Below the pieces are notes generated by a model. That model had not been told where the DNA came from. It searched no databases and worked only from the letters and a program-made list of their open reading frames with translations. Made by a program: the position numbers and the translations under genes. Positions 7,739 to 16,010 of a DNA stretch of 27,348 nt are shown in pieces. Origin of the DNA: CAZDAM01 sp964503595 (GTDB taxonomy: Bacteria > Muiribacteriota > UBA6191); contig CAZDAM010000042.1 in NCBI GenBank assembly GCA_964503595.1, positions 1 through 27,348 on the forward strand, written 5' to 3'. How positions within the stretch are numbered: the first letter of the stretch is position 1; every line of letters starts with the position of its first letter.

Positions 7739-8614
7739 ATGCCGGCTTCGCCACAACCAGTCATTGATTTTGATACTCTTGTTTCGGGAATCAGCCAGGC
7801 TTTCACTGTTCCCGCTGTTAGCGCCGGCATCATTCAGCTTATTCAGGATCCGGCATCTTCGATTGCCGACCTGGAGAGCCTGATAAAATCCGACTCACCT
7901 TTGAGTACCAGCCTCCTAAGGGTAGCCAATTCTCCCTGCTTTCACCTGAATCAGCCCGTCACCGATATCCACAAGGCCATCGCCCTACTGGGACTTGGGA
8001 CAGTAAGAGATCTGGCCCTCGCCGCATCCGTCTGCTCCCTGTTTCGATCCAATCATCCCATTGGGGAATACACTCGGACCGGCCTCTGGAAACATTCTGC
8101 AGCAGTCGCCATTGCTTCCCGAATGATTGCCCGTCGTGTCGACCATGCTCTGGATGAAGCTCTGTTCACAGTCGGGATTCTGCATGATATAGGCCTGCTT
8201 CTTATGGATCGGTATGCCCACGAGCACTTTGTGAAACTCATGAACTCCCAGGAAACGCTTCCACTGGAAGTACAGACCCGTAATCTCATGGGGAAAACCC
8301 ATCATGAACTGGCCCAGAAAGTCCTGACCCAGTGGAAACTCCCAGAAACGATAACCACCACCATTGCCTGTCAGTGGCACCCCCTCCAAGCCAAGGAATA
8401 TCAGCAGCAATGCTCCATTTTCTATCTTGCCAATATACTGGTGAATTCTGCCGGAATCGGCTACGTTGCCGGAAGGGGAATCCATCCCGAAGACTTCAAT
8501 CACGCCCTGAAAGTTCTAGGGCTTACCACTAAAGATGTGCAGGTATTCCTGGATGATATCCACAGCGAAGTAGAGGCCGGCTCAAGTATCGTGGAGCTGG
8601 TACAGGAATGCTGA
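7739..8614 (+). CDS. HDOD domain signalling protein
   Basis: HDOD domains are HD-related helical bundles, generally non-catalytic, found in bacterial signal transduction. Residues ~15-215 match the family: FTVPAVSAGIIQLIQDP, LIKSDSPLSTSLLRVANSP, an invariant-type AIALLGLGTVRDLALA segment, and the later VGILHDIGLLLMD and HHELAQKVLTQWKLPETI. A remnant HD pair (ILHDIG) is present, which does not by itself imply phosphohydrolase activity. There is no membrane segment, so it is cytoplasmic. The ATG at 7739 has AAGGA 6 nt upstream. It overlaps the hybrid kinase gene by 7 nt, so the two are almost certainly co-translated, and the HDOD protein may act on or with the kinase. Confidence 0.92.
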   Translation: MPASPQPVIDFDTLVSGISQAFTVPAVSAGIIQLIQDPASSIADLESLIKSDSPLSTSLLRVANSPCFHLNQPVTDIHKAIALLGLGTVRDLALAASVCSLFRSNHPIGEYTRTGLWKHSAAVAIASRMIARRVDHALDEALFTVGILHDIGLLLMDRYAHEHFVKLMNSQETLPLEVQTRNLMGKTHHELAQKVLTQWKLPETITTTIACQWHPLQAKEYQQQCSIFYLANILVNSAGIGYVAGRGIHPEDFNHALKVLGLTTKDVQVFLDDIHSEVEAGSSIVELVQEC

Positions 8615-10734
8615 ATTTAAGCGAACTTCTCATGGACTCCGAAAAGGAGCTGATTCAGTCTTCCGGGGTGATCAGCCAGATCCTGGAAGCCTTCGAGCCT
8701 TTAGTGAAGCTCCGCTATGCAGTTCTCAGTCCCCAGGACACCATTCTGGATTCCTCTCCAGGGTTTCAGGAAGACCCTCTTCCTCCAGAGCTTCTCAAAA
8801 CCGGAATCGGTGAAACTGATCCAGTTCTTTGCCACCGCTCCGAAGGCTGTCTTTATGCCCTGACCCGCCTGGAACTGGAAGAAGGAATCTTTCATCGGAT
8901 TATCTTCAAGCTGGAATCTGAATCCTCCCCGGAAAAGACCGCTGACTTGGCCCGGTTACTGGCGGGATTTCTCCGCTCGGTCTGCTGTGAATTTCGCCAG
9001 AAGCGGGTCAACCAGACTCTGAAAACCCGCCTGAATCAGCACCAATCCGAGAAAAGACATCTTCATGCGCGCTATGAGCAGATTAACCTTGAGAATCTGA
9101 GGGTAAGGCAGGAAATCGAGCTCGCCAACAAATCCCTGGAAAGAGACAAGCAGCTCACCGAGGAAAAGTTTCATTCTCTCTTCAAATCAGCACCAGTCCC
9201 ACAGATTCTTCTACACCTCAACCGGTGCCAGGAATGGCTGAAATCCAGGGATTCTTCTCAGATCAAAACTCAGGAACAGGCTTCTTCCCTTCTTGGCCTG
9301 ATCGAAATCATCCATGCCAACCAGGCAGCTTCACTGCTCTTTGGTCTCAGTGCCACCCAGGGAATGGGTTCCTTCTGGCAGGATCTGATTCCTCCACCAT
9401 CCCGAATCCCTCTGGCCCAGCATTTATATCAGACCGCTGCCGGTCAGCAGGTCGAGCCCATGCAAATCAGTGTTCTTAACCAAAATGGCCATCACCGGGA
9501 AGTGCTGATTCAATGCGGGAGACTGGATGAAGACGGCATTACCTGCTGTCTTTCCATTGTGGATTTGACAGAGCGCATCCAAATGGAAAGAGGGCTGATC
9601 GAAGCCAAGAGCCAGGCAGAAATTGCCAACCGCGCCAAGGGGGAATTTCTGGCCGTGATTTCCCACGAACTCAGAACTCCTCTTAACGGGATTATGGGCT
9701 TTGCAAACCTTCTGGCGGACACCAGTCTTGGAGAACAGCAGCAGAACTACCTTGGCTTTATCCAGCAAAGCGGCAATCAGCTTTATGCCGTTGTTTCGGA
9801 TATTCTGGATTTTGTCCGACTGGAAGCCGGAGATTTTGCTTTTGAGCCAGCTTCCTTTCGATTGCGTTCCACCCTGGATTCCGTTATTGCCGAATTTTTA
9901 CCCCAGGCCCGCCAGAAAGCCCTGACTCTCAGCTATATCCTGAGCCCGGAAGTTCCGGATGAAATCGAACAGGATCAGGAAATCCTGATCAAAATTCTTA
10001 AGGCCATTCTTTCCAATGCCCTGAAATTTACTGAAAGAGGGGGCGTGTTTCTGGAAGCTACCCTGATCCAGGACGAGACCTGCAGAACCTGCCTTTGCCT
10101 AAGCGTTCAGGACAGCGGGTTCGGCATGGCGGCTGAAAACATCGAACAGCTCTTCAATCCCTTTACCCAGGCTGATTCTTCTTCTACCCGCAGCGCAGAA
10201 GGAATCGGCATGGGGCTGACCATTTCCCGCAAGCTGGCCGAACTGGCCGGGGCCAGGATCCGGGTCAAAAGCAAGCTTCAGGAAGGAAGCTGCTTTACAA
10301 TTGAGCTTCCTCTGGGCGCCGCCGAGGCCTCCCCTATCAAACCCCTCGAAGAACTGGCTCATATCAAGGTTCTGGTTGCTGAAGACAGCCTGACCAATTC
10401 TGCCATCCTCAAGGACATGCTGAAAAAATCCGGAGTTCAGGCCCAGTTCTGCACCAACGGACAGGAACTTTTGAACCTTTATTCCAAAACCGCGCCTGAC
10501 CTGATTCTCACAGATGTTTACATGCCCGTTCTGGGAGGAGTCGAGGCGTGTGAAGCTATTCGTGCCCTGGAAGAAGAGTCCGGTCGTAAAAGCTATATCG
10601 TAGCCGTAAGCGCCTCTGTAACCATGAAGGTCCAGAAACGCTGCCTTAAAGCGGGGGCCGATGTCTTTCTGCCCAAACCCCTGCATCAGGAAGATCTGAA
10701 AGATATTCTGCTTGAGGCCGCGGCTCAGAGCTAG
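8608..10734 (+). CDS. Cytoplasmic hybrid histidine kinase (PAS-HisKA-HATPase-REC)
   Basis: The protein autophosphorylates on a His and passes phosphate to its own C-terminal receiver. Its order is: ~130-residue N-terminal part with no recognised family, coiled coil (~130-190), PAS-like segment (~190-320), HisKA with H353 in ISHELRTPLNG, and HATPase_c with N-box ILSNALKF, G1 DSGFGM and G2 GIGMGLTIS. The receiver follows with acidic pocket AED, phospho-acceptor D636 in LTDVYMP and the lysine in LPKP. No transmembrane helix is visible, so it senses an internal cue. No HPt domain or output domain is fused, so phosphate must go to a partner encoded elsewhere. It begins within the HDOD gene (7-nt overlap). 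The 708 residues are complete, from ATG to TAG. Confidence 0.93.
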   Translation: MLNLSELLMDSEKELIQSSGVISQILEAFEPLVKLRYAVLSPQDTILDSSPGFQEDPLPPELLKTGIGETDPVLCHRSEGCLYALTRLELEEGIFHRIIFKLESESSPEKTADLARLLAGFLRSVCCEFRQKRVNQTLKTRLNQHQSEKRHLHARYEQINLENLRVRQEIELANKSLERDKQLTEEKFHSLFKSAPVPQILLHLNRCQEWLKSRDSSQIKTQEQASSLLGLIEIIHANQAASLLFGLSATQGMGSFWQDLIPPPSRIPLAQHLYQTAAGQQVEPMQISVLNQNGHHREVLIQCGRLDEDGITCCLSIVDLTERIQMERGLIEAKSQAEIANRAKGEFLAVISHELRTPLNGIMGFANLLADTSLGEQQQNYLGFIQQSGNQLYAVVSDILDFVRLEAGDFAFEPASFRLRSTLDSVIAEFLPQARQKALTLSYILSPEVPDEIEQDQEILIKILKAILSNALKFTERGGVFLEATLIQDETCRTCLCLSVQDSGFGMAAENIEQLFNPFTQADSSSTRSAEGIGMGLTISRKLAELAGARIRVKSKLQEGSCFTIELPLGAAEASPIKPLEELAHIKVLVAEDSLTNSAILKDMLKKSGVQAQFCTNGQELLNLYSKTAPDLILTDVYMPVLGGVEACEAIRALEEESGRKSYIVAVSASVTMKVQKRCLKAGADVFLPKPLHQEDLKDILLEAAAQS

Positions 10735-10850
10735 TTCAAATCATCCAAAAAATACTGATTTCCTGACTTTTTGTTCACCTTGATGAGGAGAAAATTACAG
10801 CCGGATGACGGGCAGCCAAAACACCAAATGCTCAATCCGATAATCAGGAC
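10735..10850 (+). promoter_or_regulatory. Intergenic region with a -10-like hexamer next to the ATG
   Basis: This spacer lies between the hybrid kinase and the TPR gene. GATAAT at 10839-10844 is only 6 nt from the ATG at 10851, and the short AGGA lies between them. No convincing -35 hexamer or terminator hairpin was found, so read-through from the kinase gene is equally possible. Confidence 0.25.
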
Positions 10851-12086
10851 ATGAGAACTTTCGTCCTGGTGCTGGGTTTTTTGTGTCTGATTCCTTTGAG
10901 CGAAGGAGCAGCCCTTCATCAAATCGCGCCCACAAGCATCCGCCCCAATTCCATTCACGCCCATGCCGCGCATGTTCTCATGGATCGGAAAAAAAACGAA
11001 CTGGCCATGAAAGAACTGAAACTGGCCATGCATAATGATCCTTACAACCGCTCCGTCGCCATCAAGCTGGCCCGGGTCTATTTCTCTCAGAAAGAATATG
11101 CCAGATCCCTGGATCTGGTTCTCCCCTTCCAGAATCTGTCTACCAGAAAGACCAACCTGCTTTACTTCATTGCCCGCTGCCACGAAGAAATGGGCAATTT
11201 TGACGACGCCTACCTTTACTTCAAAAAGGCTTACCGACTCGACCCCACCCTCTATAAAGCCAGTCTGAACATCGCACGTCTCTTTGTCAAAAAGGGACTT
11301 TATTTTGATGCGGCCACTCACCTGAAAACCCTTCTGGAAACCAACCCTGACTACACTCCCGCCCAGCAGGAATTTGCCATGGTTCTGAAGGTTATACGTG
11401 AGAACAGGCATAACATTTTCCGCCGGGGAAATCTGGTCGTGACTTTCCCGGACTACAATCTGATTCGGGATCTTGAAGAATGGTATCCCTTCCTGCAGGA
11501 AAGAATCTGGCAGGTCAAGAATGCCATGGGGGCCGAAGATTTTCCTATCTGGATGGAAATTGTCGATAAGATCCGTACCCCGGCCGCCCCTCCAGCCTGG
11601 TACAACCCCCTTGAGCAAAAACTCTATCTGACGGTTGATACCGTGCAGCGCCGCTATACCAGCCTGTTTGTCCACCAGCTCACCTATCTTTTTCTCCACA
11701 GAATGGGCCTGGATCGCTGCCCTCCCTGGCTGAAAGAAGGCATTGCCCTTTACTTTGCCCAGCCCAACCTTTTAAAGAATATGTCTCTTCGCCGCCTCAA
11801 TGGGAACTGGAACCTGCTCCAGAACAAATTCTTCCCGGATCGTCGCTACCTCCACTTTGACCGCCTCTCTGATGCCGATCGCGAAAATCTGTTTCAGGCT
11901 TTTCTGATTGCGAAATTTCTGATCCAGCGCTATGGCTGGGGAAATCTGGAGAAATTTGTCAAAGCTTTCGGGGACGGCAACAGAAGACTTGAGGAAATCG
12001 TCTGGGATACCTTCCATATTCATTTCCGACAGATGGTGGATGATTTTGACATGTACCTGATCACCAGGTACTACTTCAAATCGTAA
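10851..12086 (+). CDS. Exported TPR protein with degenerate peptidase-MA-like domain
   Basis: A signal peptide occupies residues 1-~20 (MRTFVLVLGFLCLIPLSEG). Residues ~40-180 form TPR-like helical pairs, for example LARVYFSQKEYARSLDLVLP and ARCHEEMGNFDDAYLYFKKAYRLDP. Residues ~190-405 resemble the peptidase MA domain often attached to TPRs: a basic strand region, then FVHQLTYLFLHRM and CPPWLKEGIALYFA. In active members the zinc motif is HExTH. Here H275 is followed by Gln and the second His position is Tyr279, so the zinc site and general base are missing and the domain is probably non-catalytic. Its likely role is scaffolding in the periplasm or at the envelope. Its 3' end overlaps the convergent glycosyltransferase gene by 16 bp. 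Confidence 0.85.
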   Translation: MRTFVLVLGFLCLIPLSEGAALHQIAPTSIRPNSIHAHAAHVLMDRKKNELAMKELKLAMHNDPYNRSVAIKLARVYFSQKEYARSLDLVLPFQNLSTRKTNLLYFIARCHEEMGNFDDAYLYFKKAYRLDPTLYKASLNIARLFVKKGLYFDAATHLKTLLETNPDYTPAQQEFAMVLKVIRENRHNIFRRGNLVVTFPDYNLIRDLEEWYPFLQERIWQVKNAMGAEDFPIWMEIVDKIRTPAAPPAWYNPLEQKLYLTVDTVQRRYTSLFVHQLTYLFLHRMGLDRCPPWLKEGIALYFAQPNLLKNMSLRRLNGNWNLLQNKFFPDRRYLHFDRLSDADRENLFQAFLIAKFLIQRYGWGNLEKFVKAFGDGNRRLEEIVWDTFHIHFRQMVDDFDMYLITRYYFKS

Positions 12087-13153
12087 AGCGCCTTTTCCAT
12101 CAAAGCGATATTGCGATTCTCATCCAGAAGTTCTCTGGCATGGAGCACCCCATCCCGAACCCTGGCTGCCAGTTGCCGGTGCCGGATCATAAAATCAGCA
12201 ATCCCCTGCTTCAAAGCCAGGGAATTCGGCTTCACCAGCACTGCCCCCCTGCCCGATCTGAGAATTTCGGGAAGGCCCCCGATCTGATACGCCAGAACCG
12301 GAACTCCTTCCTCCAGGGCCTCCACAGCCACAAATCCCATCGTTTCCTTAAGCGATGGCATGAGAACCCCATGAAGTCCTTCGTAAAGCCTGAAACGCGG
12401 TAAAAATCCAGCAAACTCAACCCTGCTCTCAAGATTCAGGTTCTGAACCAGAGATTCGAGTCTTTTTCGTTCTGGACCATCTCCGACAATTCTGAGTTTC
12501 CAGGGAAGATGACAAAGTTCACTCAAAGCCCGAAGAGCGTGTTCATGCCCTTTCAGTTTCACCAGTTCCCCAACCATACCCCAGGCAAAAGGACCATTAA
12601 AATCCGGCATCCCTGGAATTTTGAGTTCCATCACATAGGGAATCACCCGGGCCTTTTCATTTTTGACTCCCAGGTCAGTCAGCTGACGCAAGGCCTCCCG
12701 GGACATCCCTGCCAAAACCCGGGCTCCCTGAATTCCCTCCCGATCCTGACGATTGATCCAGTCAGGCCGGTTCATTCCAAGACCATGAATCATATGCATG
12801 AAAGGAAGCCCTTCCCGATATGCGGAAAAAGCAGCAAAGCCGCCATGAGTCTGAAGGAAAAAGCCCTTTTGATGATAATTCCTGAGTTCTTTTCCCAGAG
12901 CCTGGGCATGCCAGTGAGTTCTCTCAAAGGTGGAATGAAACCAGCGCAGGCTGACTCCGGCCTCCAAAATCTCCTTCACAAGACCAGGATCATGCCCCAG
13001 CCCCCTTAAAGGAGCTGAAACCATCAGGGTAATCTCCCATCTTCCGGTTTTTCTAAGACCCTTGATCCAGTTGACAATCCCCCGGGCCGAACCAAATTTG
13101 AGAAACTGGGTTACAACCAGAAGCTTACTGAGAGAACCGGGACTGGTTTTCAC
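12071..13153 (-). CDS. GT4-family glycosyltransferase
   Basis: This is a retaining GT-B-fold glycosyltransferase that transfers a sugar from a nucleotide donor, most likely at the cytoplasmic face of the membrane. The N-terminal Rossmann half has LLVVTQFLKFGSARGIVNWI. The C-terminal donor half shows GMVGELVKLKGHEHALRAL, LRIVGDGPERKRLE, VEFAGF and the EX7E-type region MPSLKETMGFVAVEALEEGVPVLA, followed by GGLPEIL. Its 360 residues are normal for the family. The start is a GTG with AGGA 8 nt upstream and lies 29 nt inside the epimerase gene, so the pair is translationally coupled. It is the last gene of a five-gene minus-strand operon. Acceptor and sugar cannot be told from sequence. Confidence 0.92.
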   Translation of the reverse strand: MKTSPGSLSKLLVVTQFLKFGSARGIVNWIKGLRKTGRWEITLMVSAPLRGLGHDPGLVKEILEAGVSLRWFHSTFERTHWHAQALGKELRNYHQKGFFLQTHGGFAAFSAYREGLPFMHMIHGLGMNRPDWINRQDREGIQGARVLAGMSREALRQLTDLGVKNEKARVIPYVMELKIPGMPDFNGPFAWGMVGELVKLKGHEHALRALSELCHLPWKLRIVGDGPERKRLESLVQNLNLESRVEFAGFLPRFRLYEGLHGVLMPSLKETMGFVAVEALEEGVPVLAYQIGGLPEILRSGRGAVLVKPNSLALKQGIADFMIRHRQLAARVRDGVLHARELLDENRNIALMEKALYDLK

Positions 13154-14042
13154 GATAAAATCCTACGGTTTCCAGAAGAGCTTCCCTCATGTTCAGCGGG
13201 CTTGCCTGAAAAGCAGTTCTTAAGCGGGCTACACTGGCACACGAGGCCTTGATATCACCAGCTCTGGGCGAGGTAAACTCGATTCTCACCGGCTCCGGCA
13301 TAATTTCCTGAAGCCCAATTGCCAGTTCCCGAATGGAAAGAGTCTCTCCATTTCCCATATTAAAGACACCCAGGGCCCGATTACTCATGGCCTGGAGATA
13401 ATAATCCACCACCTGATCGATATACAGGAAATCACGGGTCTGGCTTCCATCCCCATGAATCTGCAGGGTTTCTCCACCCAGCGCTCGGGCAATAAATTTG
13501 GGTATCACAGATGCATAAGCGGAACCAATCGCCTGCCCCGGGCCAAAAATATTGAATTTTCGAAAAGCCAGCCAGCTCAGTCCCTGCTCCTGGGCCATCG
13601 CCAGAAAATACTCGGAAGTCAGTTTCGTCAGACCGTAAGGGCTTTTAGGCCTGGGGAGATCCATTTCATCCTGAATCGAGCCAGAATCGCCGTAAACAGC
13701 TGCTGACGAAGCAAAAATCAGACGGGAACCCCACTCTTGAGCTTTTTGAATTGCCAGGACAGTCCCCATTTCATTGACCTCGATGCAGCGAAGCGGCTTT
13801 TCCACTGACTCCGGTACAGAAACCATCGCTCCCAGATGAAAAAGAACCTCCATGGGAGGAAGGTTTTCCCAGCTCTGCCTCAAAGACAGATCTGCCTCCA
13901 CAAGATGGATTCCTTCATGGATATTATGCCGAAATCCGGTGACAAAATTATCCAGGACATAGACCTCATGCCCTTCCGTCAATAGCCTCGCCGTCAAGCT
14001 GCGGCCCACAAAACCGGCGCCACCGGTCACCAGAATTCTCAC
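13125..14042 (-). CDS. NAD-dependent epimerase/dehydratase (UDP-sugar 4-epimerase-like)
   Basis: This is an extended short-chain dehydrogenase acting on nucleotide sugars. The NAD-binding motif is VTGGAGFVG near the N-terminus, followed by LDNFVTG. The catalytic elements are SSAAVYGD and the YxxxK motif in SPYGLTKLTSEYF. FNIFGPGQ and the DFLYIDQVVDYY region match the GalE/WbpP-type subgroup. The 305 residues fit. It starts with GTG at 14042, overlapping the TGA of the upstream gene by 4 nt (GTGA), and overlaps the GT4 gene by 29 nt. The pairing suggests it makes the sugar used by the adjacent glycosyltransferase, which is inference. Substrate (UDP-Glc, UDP-GlcNAc or a uronic acid form) is undetermined. 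Confidence 0.92.
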   Translation of the reverse strand: MRILVTGGAGFVGRSLTARLLTEGHEVYVLDNFVTGFRHNIHEGIHLVEADLSLRQSWENLPPMEVLFHLGAMVSVPESVEKPLRCIEVNEMGTVLAIQKAQEWGSRLIFASSAAVYGDSGSIQDEMDLPRPKSPYGLTKLTSEYFLAMAQEQGLSWLAFRKFNIFGPGQAIGSAYASVIPKFIARALGGETLQIHGDGSQTRDFLYIDQVVDYYLQAMSNRALGVFNMGNGETLSIRELAIGLQEIMPEPVRIEFTSPRAGDIKASCASVARLRTAFQASPLNMREALLETVGFYRENQSRFSQ

Positions 14043-15346
14043 CCTGACATCCTTTCTTCCAGATAAGAACGGGCTTCAACAAGATTCGGCGGAAAGGGCC
14101 GGGGCCCGGAAGTAAAAAAGATTCCGGTAAAATCATGATTGACCCCATCCGGCCCGGAGTCATTAAGGGGTAGAACCAGCTCTCCCTCTCCCACCAGAGA
14201 AGAAATGCGATAGTCCAGATTCGATATATAGATCAGAGCATCCGGATTCAAACGCCTCTTTCCCTGCCAGACATCCTCTGTCTGATGAAACTCACAGCTT
14301 AAACCAACATTCTTCAGTTCCTGATTCAGATCTTTTCGGATTTGTTCCAGAACCTCAAGAGGATTCTCCACAATCCCTTCCGGCTCACGCCCCTTACGGT
14401 GAAGCCACAAGCGTCCGCAATATCCACCAGAGCAGTAAGCCTTCGTTTTCCCCCAATCCACGTCTTCTGCTGCCAGCACCCCCGTGAAATCCTGCTTTCG
14501 CAAAGTCAGATATCCTTTTCTGATCAGCCACTCATTCAAACGAAACATGCCATGAAGGATACGGGCCCCATGATCCGAAAGAACACAGACCTCATATCCA
14601 AGCCCTGAAAACTGCTCCCAGAAACTCCGGGCAAATTCATCGATATCACGGTAAAAATCAAGAAAGAACCGCCGCCTCTCAGGCTGATCCTCAAACTGGG
14701 GATGCTCCCTGTTCACAAAGCGATAGAATGCATGATTCAGGCGATCCGTTTCCATCAGAACCAGCATGGAAAAATCAGCTTTCCGGGCCAGCATGTCTCC
14801 CAGAATCCGTCTTTTCTGTTCCAGCATTGCCCGAAGAGTCCTCTGAAGTGGCTCCAGTTCTTCCGTCCGATAGCCGGAAGCATCCGCAATATAGTCATCC
14901 CCTACCAGTTCGCGCATCCGGAGCTGAAAGCCGGGCTGGGAGCCCAATCCCACAAGACCGTGATCCAGAATACAGCCCCCGATTTCAAGTCCGGGGCTTA
15001 CCCTGTAAGGGAAAGTCTGAGGCACCCCCCAGACCATGGCCCTTCCCCCTTTTTTGAGAACAGAGTCCCAGATCCTGGAATAGGTGATATCTCCCCCATC
15101 CACCAGAATGTCATCCATGGGCCTGGCACTCTGCCTGCGTCTGAAACCATAGACCCCAAGCTCTCCAGGATCCCTGCCCGTGGTCAGTACCGACCAGGCT
15201 GGAATCGTAATCGGGGGATGGCAGGAGGCAAACGGAGCTCCCTGGCTTTTCGCGATCAGCGAAGAGAGGAAGGGAAAACATTCCCGATACCGACTAAGAA
15301 ATGGCCAGGGAAAGGAATCCAGGCCCAGAACGGCCAGAGATTTCAC
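14039..15346 (-). CDS. Alkaline-phosphatase-superfamily phosphodiesterase/phosphohydrolase
   Basis: The protein has the metal-site pattern of the type I phosphodiesterase/nucleotide pyrophosphatase branch of the alkaline phosphatase superfamily. This comprises an N-terminal Asp in LAVLGLDSFPW, a Thr/Ser nucleophile region in ITIPAWSVLTTGRDP, METDRLNHAFYRF (Asp and His ligands) and LSDHGA (Asp-His ligands). Predicted AP-superfamily phosphohydrolases of this kind hydrolyse phosphodiesters or transfer phospho-groups; the substrate is unknown. No signal peptide is evident, so it seems cytoplasmic. It begins with GTG at 15346 after AGGAAGG, overlapping the DUF4159 gene by 4 nt, and overlaps the epimerase start by 4 nt. 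The operon suggests processing of a glycan or phospho-linked envelope precursor. Confidence 0.88.
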   Translation of the reverse strand: MKSLAVLGLDSFPWPFLSRYRECFPFLSSLIAKSQGAPFASCHPPITIPAWSVLTTGRDPGELGVYGFRRRQSARPMDDILVDGGDITYSRIWDSVLKKGGRAMVWGVPQTFPYRVSPGLEIGGCILDHGLVGLGSQPGFQLRMRELVGDDYIADASGYRTEELEPLQRTLRAMLEQKRRILGDMLARKADFSMLVLMETDRLNHAFYRFVNREHPQFEDQPERRRFFLDFYRDIDEFARSFWEQFSGLGYEVCVLSDHGARILHGMFRLNEWLIRKGYLTLRKQDFTGVLAAEDVDWGKTKAYCSGGYCGRLWLHRKGREPEGIVENPLEVLEQIRKDLNQELKNVGLSCEFHQTEDVWQGKRRLNPDALIYISNLDYRISSLVGEGELVLPLNDSGPDGVNHDFTGIFFTSGPRPFPPNLVEARSYLEERMSG

Positions 15347-15993
15347 AACCCTTCCTGAGGATTGAGGTGGTACCAGATCAGGTTGGTGGCCATCTGTGCC
15401 GCCAGGTCGCGAATCTGAGGGGAATCAGATGAGTGGACCCCTTCATCTTCAAGGCCATCCCCAATGTCTGAAGATGCGGCATAGAACACAACCAGGCGTC
15501 CGCGGTAAAAAAGACCAAAACCCTGAGCAGGATCTCCGTCATGCTCATGAATTTTAGGAAGCCCATCCAGTCGGTAGAAGCCCCGGTAAACAGGATGTTC
15601 GGAAGCCAGCGGCTCAAGGACAAGCTCAGGGAAAACCTTTTTCAAGGCCGGCCTCACCCATTCATCCATACCATAGCTGTCATTGATCACAAGAAGCCCG
15701 CCGGCCTGAAGCCAGCTTCTGAGGTTATAGGCTTCCTCGCGGGAAAAATCGATTTTTCCATGGCCCGTGGCAAAGAGAACATCCACACCAAAGACCTCGT
15801 CTCCACTCAAGCGGACAATTTTCTCCTGTTCCTGAATCTCCATCTTCAGGTCTTTTTTCAGGCGTGAGAGCCAGTTAGGAACCGTGCTCGCTCCGACATA
15901 CCAATCTCCCCCACCGGAGTAGTGAAGGCGACCCATGGTGAAAGGGTCACAGAAAGCGGTCACTGCCAGCAAGAAAAAGACAAGTCCACGCAT
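15343..15993 (-). CDS. Exported DUF4159 protein
   Basis: The sequence follows the DUF4159 pattern: FTMGRLHYSGGGDWY near the N-terminus, then FATGHGKIDFSREEAYNLR, LVINDSYGMDEWVR, VFPEL, ASEHPVYRGFYRLDGLPK, IHEHDG and GRLVVFYAASSDIGDG. The fold is probably ThuA/glutamine-amidotransferase-like; the biochemical role of the family is not established. Residues 1-~16 are a signal peptide, so it is exported. The 216 residues are typical. The ATG at 15993 lies 17 nt after the preceding stop, and the gene overlaps the phosphohydrolase by 4 nt. DUF4159 is often found with MoxR/DUF58/vWA genes; here it sits among sugar-metabolism genes, which is less usual to my knowledge. Confidence 0.88.
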   Translation of the reverse strand: MRGLVFFLLAVTAFCDPFTMGRLHYSGGGDWYVGASTVPNWLSRLKKDLKMEIQEQEKIVRLSGDEVFGVDVLFATGHGKIDFSREEAYNLRSWLQAGGLLVINDSYGMDEWVRPALKKVFPELVLEPLASEHPVYRGFYRLDGLPKIHEHDGDPAQGFGLFYRGRLVVFYAASSDIGDGLEDEGVHSSDSPQIRDLAAQMATNLIWYHLNPQEGL

Positions 15994-16010
15994 GGCTTCA
16001 GTCTACCACA

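Noticed and set aside
10731..11699. A 322-codon open frame on the minus strand
   Set aside because: It is antisense to the TPR gene, which has a signal peptide and clear repeats; the antisense product has no family features.
14702..15358. A 218-codon plus-strand open frame
   Set aside because: It is antisense to the phosphohydrolase gene with conserved metal-site motifs; basic, Pro/His-rich composition is typical of a shadow frame.
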